This document shows, in pieces, positions 7,288 through 13,208 of a stretch of 13,208 bases of DNA; position 1 is the stretch's first letter, and every line of letters begins with the position of its first letter. This stretch comes from Physocladia obscura (taxonomy: Eukaryota > Chytridiomycota > Chytridiomycetes > Chytridiales > Chytriomycetaceae), in assembly GCA_027596945.1 (NCBI GenBank), contig JADGJH010000915.1:1-13208 (forward strand). Direction: 5' to 3'. The notes under the pieces were generated by a model. The model was not told where the DNA came from. It worked only from the letters and a program-made list of their open reading frames with translations, and did not search any database. The position numbers and the translations under genes were made by a program.

Positions 7288-8939
7288 TCATTCATTTTCT
7301 CCTGCAACTGAGGGTGTAGCAGTTGCAACCCCGCCAGGTTCGTCATCCCCAATTTCACCACCGGAAATATTTGCCATTGAAGGATACACTGACTCAGTAG
7401 GTATTGTAATCTTATCGTATGGGAACAAACATCCAATACTTTCAATCAAAACACGCCGCTTTTTAATGTTATCAAGAGTTTGTTCATGAATTCCATGCTG
7501 GTGATTTTTCATATTCGATGTACCAATGAAATTCAAATTTGCTACACTTGGCCTTGACGGTTTTTTCTTTTTGTTCGGATTTTGTCGCTGGTCGTGGCTT
7601 TTGTAAGTTTTTCAAGGAATAGCCTTAAAAAACAGTCAACTCACATAACGCTTTAAATAATCGCTTTCAATTTGCTTTGAAATGACTTCAAGAACTCCAC
7701 TATATTGCTCCCATCCACGATAATACGAAGCTCGCTCTTTTAAAATTTGTTTTCGTTTTGTATTTTCAGCAACCTGATCCCGCAATTCTTTTTGGAGCAT
7801 ACGCAACTCTGTGCAAATTTCATCCTGTTCAGATGCATCAACTTCTATCTATTTTAAATACGTACATAATAAAACGCCACTTTCAACAAACGGTCAAAAG
7901 CAAAAAACACAAACTATAAAATAAAAAAGCAAACCTCCTCATCATCCAAAATGCCAAGATACGCTAATTCATTCTTAAGCCTCTCTTCAAGTGTCATAAC
8001 ATCCATTGTTGTTCGGCATGGGGCTGCAATGCCGTTACCGGAAGGAGTAGTAGCAGAAGTTGTAGCAGAAGTAGAAACACCACTAGTAGAATTACTAGTA
8101 GTAGAAGTAGCACCACCGCTTATGCTAGGAACAACTGGAGACTCATTATCTCGATCTTCCTCCGCATCACCAGCATTGCTTTCCCCACAAAAATCTGCGC
8201 CCTCTTCTCCAAGTGTTGCCAAGAGACGTTCCGCAAGCGGGCCAATAAAAATATCGCCACCATATACGGTTCCTTCTACTTCTTCATATTCCCGTGGGCC
8301 TGAGAATGTTGTCACAGCTGGCGGAGGAAAACCATCATATAATTGATGTGTTGGTGTGTTCAACGATGGCGCAAGCGAACGCTCCTCAGCGTCCCATTGC
8401 TCTGAATAATGCCGCCCAAGACGGGGAATAATGTAGGGAGTAATATCATCAGACTAATTTTAGAGAAAAATTATTAGCGAAAAAAAAAAACAGAATAAAC
8501 TCCAGGAGCATATAAAATACATACTGTAGCATCCAGAAATGAAAAATCTTCGTCACACAATGGCCGAAAATATTGGCTGTCAACAAACGAAAAAAATTGG
8601 GTAAACGGAATCGGGTTTTGTGGAGCTTTGGCGTTGCTATAATCACCGCGCTGTATAGCCAAATCAGCTTCCGAAACCGCGTCACCATCATCTTGTGCAA
8701 GTTGACTGAGCCCTCGGTCAGATGCTGCGCCACCCTTTCTTCGATTTCGTGATCTATTTTTTTCGTTTGGTGTTGATGGGTTCTTTGCCGACTTCTATGC
8801 GAGAAAGAATGTGAAGGCACGAAAGGTTATTATTTTGCAAATTGTTCCTTTTTATCGCTTACTGCTATTGCTATCGTTTTCCACCAGATTTTTAAACACA
8901 TTTACGCTTATATACCACTCATACAAGCTATGCATACAT

Positions 8940-8993
<54 letters not shown>

Positions 8994-9914
8994 ATATTAT
9001 TTTTAGATCCTGAACTCACCGACTTGGCAAGTTTTTGAACAGCAGAAACGGACTTATTTCGTGAAAACATAGGAGGAATTGTTTTTGTGGCAGTATAAGG
9101 GCTACTACTGAAAGAAGAAACGCCACCACCGCCACTGCCACCATTTCCAGCCGTCGAAGAGGGTTGTATCAAGTAGGACGATAACGAAGCTGAAGAAGAC
9201 GAGGACGAAGAAGATAGTGGCAAAGATGAGTTACCGTTGGCGAAAAGTAAGGAATTGCTGTTGATACTTGTGTTACCTATCCCTATTCCACCCGATGTAA
9301 AGACACCAGTGGAGGCAGAATTGACAGAAACGGAAGTTGATGAAGAAAATGATGAGGATGCTGGATCCGCTATTTTCACCTTCATTTTGCCGTTTTGACT
9401 TATCGCAATTTTAACTGTTCCATCCTCTGTTTTTCTGTAGACTGCACCACGATCTGGATCTAAATCTTCACTGGATTTTCGTTTTTTCGCCAATAAACCA
9501 CCACCACCACCATCTGACTGCTGCTGTTGCTCAGAAGAATTTTGATTTGGAAAACTCGGAGACTTTAATGAAGTGGACTGGGTTGCAGAAGTCGGTGCGA
9601 AAGGAGACGATGCTCTTGGAAGCGATGGAGACTTTGTCGGAACAGTTTTGCGGGAAGATGGTTTGGAGAATAGTGAATGATTTACAGTCGGAGATACAAC
9701 CGGCGCAGAAAAGTGCGAATCAACAGATAATGACGACGAAGAGGAAGATGACGCGATTGAATCTAAAAATTTATGTTTATGAATTGAATTAATGGTGGTG
9801 AGGTGAATCGATATTGACATATACGAACCGTTTGATACCAGATGCTTGGGTTTCTTCAGAGACATTATTGCTGCAACTGACGGGGAAGTGTGCTGTTGTT
9901 GCTGCTGCTGCTGC

Positions 9915-9954
<40 letters not shown>

Positions 9955-10801
9955 GCAACATGGCGACGCGAGGGGGCAGTTGTTTGGCACCGGTGCTCTG
10001 ACTATGAGTCAAAGCTGGAGCAGTAACGGACACAACATGAGACAAGGAAGTCGATGCTGATGTTGGTGTTATTGATGATATTACTGTTCCTCCTGTTATT
10101 GTTAGCGAAGTTGATGTTGCCGCTACAGTTTGAGCCGGCGACGCAGCTGCCGATCCCCCAGTCGAGTCTGCAGGTGAATAGGTTGGTGCTATGACAGCGT
10201 CGCCGGCGGTGCTACTGCTACTGCTGCTGCTGCTGCTGCTGCTTCCGCCGCCACCGTTGAGGTTGTTGTTGTTGATGTTGTTGTTGCTGTTGAAGAAGTT
10301 GAGCACAGGACTGTTAATGCTCGGATTGGAGTTTCTGCTGTTAGTGTTGGTGATGTTGGTGGTGCTTGCGGAGGTGTTGGCGGCCAGACGAACGGCGGTC
10401 CACGCGGCAACGGCGGCTGAGTTTGCTGTCAAAAGTTGCTCGCGGGCAGCAGCAGCACGTGCGAGAAGGCTCAGTTCATCGCGTAGATTCCGCATCCGCA
10501 TCCGCGTTGCGGCATCGCCACCACTCAAGTTCAAGTTCATACTCAGCGCACCCGGTGAAGTGTTCGCTGCCGATGCGAGCGTTGGTGAGCCCACGACTGA
10601 TCCCGGGGCCGTTGCGTTTCCCGTTCCTGCTTCCGTCCCCCCTGTTGCTGTTGAAGTTCCGGGTGTTGGCGCTGTCAGCAGTTGACTAAGGCTGTTTGCA
10701 CCCATTGCACCCGTTCCAACCAGTTCCGTCATATCGAGATATAGCGGCGGTGCGCTGGCCACTCGCGTGTTGCCATTCCCTCCTACACTGCCAATATTCA
10801 T
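7288..10801 (-). CDS. TADA3: TADA3/Ada3 histone acetyltransferase adaptor with long low-complexity N-terminus
   Basis: Ada3 anchors the HAT module (Gcn5, Ada2) of SAGA-type coactivator complexes in the nucleus. Exons: 10801-9020, 8794-8525, 8453-7935, 7848-7645, 7587-7288, all joined in phase 0, giving about 1024 aa (about 1002 if the candidate intron at 9796-9731 is removed). Family features lie in the C-terminal 40%: RPLCDEDFSFLDAT, PYIIPRLGRHYSEQW, GPLAERLLATLGEE, LEERLKNELAYLGILDDEE, a coiled-coil DEICTELRMLQKELR, and KKRRVLIESIGCLFP near the end. The first 590 residues are Ser/Thr/Asn/Gln/Gly-rich with a 21-residue polyQ, an 11-residue polyS and a basic cluster AKKRKSSED. Human and yeast proteins are about 430 and 700 aa, so this one is long. 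An in-frame TGA lies just upstream of a GTG at 10825, making 10801 the first in-frame ATG. Confidence 0.92.
7588..7644 (-). other. TADA3 last intron (57 nt)
   Basis: Donor GTGAGT after the codon for Tyr in DYLKRY, acceptor GACCAG. A nearer AAAAG would shift the frame and meet a stop. The chosen acceptor keeps phase 0 and joins to RQNPNKKKKPSRPSV. Upstream introns of the gene are 7934-7849 (86 nt), 8524-8454 (71 nt) and 9019-8795 (225 nt). Confidence 0.85.
8943..8991. repeat. (TC)24 microsatellite inside a TADA3 intron
   Basis: An uninterrupted 49-nt TC dinucleotide run lies within the 225-nt intron 9019-8795. In the minus-strand transcript it is (AG)n, close to the 5' splice site, and it makes this the longest intron of the gene. 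Confidence 0.97.
9731..9796 (-). other. Possible in-frame (3n) intron in TADA3 exon 1
   Basis: On the minus strand a 66-nt segment begins GTTCGT and ends AAATTTTTAG. It has no stop codon and its length is divisible by three. Its 22 residues (SYMSISIHLTTIN and following) are hydrophobic and differ in composition from the Ser-rich flanks. Removal would join HLVSN to DSIASSSS in frame, so either form is translatable. Confidence 0.5.
9893..9955. repeat. CAA/CAG repeat encoding 21 Gln in TADA3
   Basis: Sixty-three nucleotides of CTG/TTG triplets on the plus strand read as 21 Gln codons on the minus strand, mostly CAA with a CAG cluster near the 3' end of the run. Mixed codons suggest an older, partly stabilised repeat. 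Confidence 0.95.
10205..10242. repeat. AGC/AGT triplet repeat encoding polySer in TADA3
   Basis: CTG/CTA-type triplets on the plus strand read on the minus strand as a run of 11 Ser preceded by four Gly. It sits beside a run rich in Asn codons. The antisense frame appears as polyLeu and is a shadow. Confidence 0.85.
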
Positions 10802-10867
10802 TGTGTTGTTGGTGGCCAAAACCACTGATCAAAAGCGAACAAAAACACCTTTATGCCTACTCAGTCT

Positions 10868-11839
10868 TCATCTCAAAGATTTACTCGCCTTTTCCTTTAT
10901 CCCCACACCACTTGGCGGCTGCGCATCAGAATCAGCATTACTCTCATCAGGACTGTCATTATCGCTACCACCGCCAACACCACTGGCACCTGTATCCCCG
11001 ACCAAGTCCCCCGTATTCCTTTTTTTGGTCTCACTTCCCTTCACCTTTCCTCTTTTCCGCCTTTTGTCCCGTCGTTTAGCAGTTTTTTCTTCTTCGGCAA
11101 GCCGCGCTGCTTCCATCCTTTCAGCATATTCCAACGCCTCCTTTTCCTACGTCACAAGTAAGTATTTTGGTTTTGACAAGTGGTGAGATACTTCTTTTGT
11201 TTTATTGTATTTTGAAATCTTTTTTATACCTTCTTGTCTGCAGCATCCATTTGCTTCAAACGCGCATACTCTTTCCTTCGCAAATTCCTGTAAACATGAA
11301 ACTCGCCACTTCCCGCGCCCGCACTAGATCCTTGTACATTTCGGACGAATTCAGCCGGCCGAGCCTGTTTCGGTTCCTGATTTCGCCGCGACTGAGGAAG
11401 TATAATCGGTTTCTCGATGCGATCCATCAAACGCGAAATTTTTAATGCAGTAACCTATTTATAATAAATTTGAATACAATAATATAAGTCCCAGCACGAT
11501 TAAGATGCTAGTATTTTTGGCGAGTCAAGGTATGACTTCGTCTAAAGTATGCATCATGTTGGTAGGCGCACGAATGCGCCAGGGCGGTTCTGAAAGCTTT
11601 GATACATATTTGCTGTGTATGGTTCCCACCGGTTTTTGTTTGCGTGGCTGACTATACAATAAAGAAGAGAAGAGATTGGATTTGATTATCCACTCGCTCG
11701 CAATCCAATTCAAACCAATCGACGCTAAAACTGATCTTGATGCTGACGCTGACGCTTATGTTGCACTCTTTAATCTTACATCCTTGGCAGTCTTGAGGCG
11801 TACGTGCTTCTCCTTCTTTTCATCGTCAGATTCACTCAT
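10868..11839 (-). CDS. PRKRIP1: PRKRIP1-like spliceosomal protein
   Basis: Exons 11839-11780, 11454-11230 and 11146-10868 give 187 aa, almost exactly the 184 aa of human PRKRIP1. The human protein is a long-helix component of the catalytic (C*) spliceosome and was first named for interaction with the kinase PKR. The diagnostic motif is present: PAEFVRN, then GSSAGAGSGEFHVYR and RRKEYARL (exon 2). The upstream helix KISRLMDRIEKPIILP and the downstream charged helix with EEEKTAKRRDKRRKR also match, and the tail is acidic and Gly-rich. Exon 1 (MSESDDEKKEKHVRLKTAKD) ends at a strong GTAAGA donor in phase 0. Exon 1 is the least certain part because the intron is long (325 nt) and homology there is weak. 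The stop is only 66 nt from the TADA3 start on the same strand. An acceptor-like T-tract and TAG lie just before the ATG. Confidence 0.94.
11147..11229 (-). other. PRKRIP1 intron 2 (83 nt)
   Basis: Donor GTATAA, acceptor GACGTAG, phase 0. It joins KQMDAADKK to EKEALEYAERM within the long helix that follows the signature motif. Confidence 0.9.
11455..11779 (-). other. PRKRIP1 intron 1 (325 nt), unusually long
   Basis: Donor GTAAGA, acceptor AAATAG, phase 0. It is four to six times longer than most introns here. It contains an open frame of about 62 codons (11713-11525) and a perfect 6-bp hairpin with a 4-nt loop (11565-11580). I cannot assign either, and an alternative internal exon is possible. 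Confidence 0.75.
11565..11580. other. Hairpin GGCGCA-CGAA-TGCGCC
   Basis: A perfect 6-bp inverted repeat with a 4-nt loop. In the minus-strand transcript the loop is UUCG, a stable tetraloop sequence, though closed here by A-U rather than C-G. It lies in the long PRKRIP1 intron. It might be part of an intronic structured RNA or chance in a short G/C-rich patch. Confidence 0.5.
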
Positions 11840-13208
11840 TGCTAGTAGAAAAAAAAAAACAACACTATAATAAAGGAGATAAAATTTGGGAATTGTATCT
11901 GAAGAATTGTGTAGCACATAGTGTGGAAGATAGCTTTTTCTGGCTGTCAACTTTCCTTGTCAACACTTCCCCAAACTTTTACACCTGATCTTGTTTCACT
12001 ATGTTTAAACTGCCTACAATATTGGCAAACAAACTATTTGTGACTATCACTTCACCTTTTTTTGCAATTGACAGAATTGTGAAACCCCATAACAATGCTT
12101 CTCCTTCCATACCATTAACTTTACCATTTTCATTTCCTTTTTTGCTTTTTTGTATTTGAATCATAATTGCCTTTTTTTGTTTTTTAGTATGTTACTTGAA
12201 TTTGTTTTACATTATTTGCCTCATAAATATATAACCAATACTATGTCTGAAAGTCTTCTGAGGAATAATTTTCCGCTTATTGGACTAGGTGTTGCTTTGA
12301 TAATTTGAACATGATTTACAATATGAACATCTTCAAAAATGTACTCTTTTTATTTTTATTTTTTTTAGGGTTCTACTTGCAATCCAAACCCAGCAGAAAC
12401 TGCTATGAAATTATGGGGAAAAAAAAAGGATCAACTTGACTTAATACACAAAAATCTTTTCCATTCATACTGCCAATGCAGTGTGAAACTTGTTTTGGTG
12501 AAAGTTGATGAGAAATAGGAGGTTTTTATTCTGTTATTTCAGAAAATAGTTCTTCAATTTTGGACTTGGTATGTGGTGTGGTGAAATATTGTTTTCAGTC
12601 AACAGCCAAATACTTGATGAGTCCCAGTAGTAGAGTATGCAATAATTCTATAAGTGTTTGAATATTGGAAAGCCAGTTTGGAAGGTGCAGGTATATGTTT
12701 GGCTGTTCTATTTTGGCTGAAATTCCAGAGATTGCTGTAATTCCTTTGCTTTGGCAGCAATACCATTCAACATTCCTTGTAAAACTGAGTAAGTTTGTGC
12801 CAAAGTACAATGTTGGACAATGGTCAAGCAGTTACATGGATTGCCCTGTGCTGCAAAAGCATATTCAGTAACTAAATACTGGATGTGCCCCAGCATGCTG
12901 GCAAATTGATGCAGTACAAGGGTTGTCAACAAACATGACAAATAAACTGGTAGCAGTTAAAATCCATTCTTTAGTGAATGAGTTGAAAACACAAAAGCCA
13001 GTTGCCAATGGTTCACCTGCAATAAGATATGTCTGCTTTTTACCAAATGCATTTCAATAAGTATTACCACTCTTTTTTTTGAGATCTTGCAATGACACTT
13101 TAATAATATCATGTTGAAATCTGCGTTACTTTGTGGTGGAGTGCATGAGATAAAACCCAAAATATACCCTAACATCATTTTATTCCAATACACATAAAGA
13201 AATGATAA
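11840..13208. other. Right-flank region without a supportable gene
   Basis: About 1.37 kb. Up to about 12,600 it is T-rich spacer with homopolymer runs. From about 12,600 to 13,050 the composition is more balanced, and several frames on both strands stay open for 60-80 codons (minus 12941-12708, minus 12810-12595, plus 12665-12871). None has a recognisable domain, they overlap one another, and joining them needs several stops to be ignored. It could hold part of an unrecognised gene, a decayed element, or nothing coding. Confidence 0.6.

Noticed and set aside
6967..7291. Minus-strand frames 7221-6967 and 7291-6995 as genes
   Set aside because: They overlap each other and the 7076-6953 exon in a third frame that splices cleanly into the next exon; they include T-rich spacer sequence translated as polyPhe.
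8811..9038. Plus-strand frame with Ser-Leu repeats
   Set aside because: It is a translation of the (TC)n microsatellite inside a TADA3 intron.
10191..10685. Plus-strand frame with long polyLeu, resembling a signal or membrane segment
   Set aside because: It is the antisense of the polySer/Asn codons in the TADA3 N-terminus.
10799..10825. TADA3 start at the GTG at 10825
   Set aside because: Nuclear genes rarely use GTG; an ATG in the same frame lies at 10801, and an acceptor-like CAG ends beside the GTG.
12363..13060. A single decayed minus-strand pseudogene of about 230 codons
   Set aside because: It needs about six in-frame stops to be ignored, other frames look equally protein-like, and no family is recognised.

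Overview
The window is nuclear DNA from a eukaryote, most likely a free-living protist. Coding regions are broken by many short T-rich introns (52-89 nt, apart from two longer ones), spacers are A/T-rich, and several proteins carry polyQ, polyS, polyN or charged dipeptide tracts. Intron boundaries were placed by reading frame, splice-site sequence and family conservation. The lineage is not decided: the combination of T-rich introns and a bacterial-style GAF/PAS/class III cyclase is compatible with rhizarian or other amoeboid or stramenopile protists, but nothing here proves it.

Six gene models are proposed. From left to right: (1) an unrecognised small protein on the minus strand (614-117); (2) SSU72, the RNA polymerase II CTD phosphatase, on the plus strand (666-1819, 3 exons), divergent from gene 1 with only 51 nt between start codons and carrying an unusual RD/RE-repeat N-terminal extension; (3) a large 11-exon signalling protein on the minus strand (6112-1888, about 1188 aa) with two NKFDE-type GAF domains, a PAS-like domain, an acidic insert, a class III nucleotidyl cyclase domain with several catalytic residues replaced, and the C-terminal extension typical of bacterial-type cyclases; (4) an unrecognised 4-exon gene on the minus strand (7076-6133); (5) TADA3/Ada3, a histone acetyltransferase adaptor, on the minus strand (10801-7288) with a roughly 590-residue low-complexity N-terminal region; (6) PRKRIP1, a spliceosomal protein, on the minus strand (11839-10868, 3 exons).

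Genes 3 to 6 lie head-to-tail on the minus strand with gaps of 20, 211 and 66 nt between coding regions, and genes 2 and 3 converge with 68 nt between stop codons. Three of the genes act in nuclear gene expression (polymerase CTD dephosphorylation, histone acetylation, splicing). I see no functional link to the cyclase-like gene beyond proximity.

The right end (about 11840-13208) holds no gene I can support. No rRNA, tRNA, CRISPR array or recognisable mobile element was found. The strongest points for follow-up are the catalytically degenerate cyclase joined to two apparently ligand-binding GAF domains, a GC-AG intron within it, the RD-rich extension of SSU72, and the very tight same-strand gene spacing.
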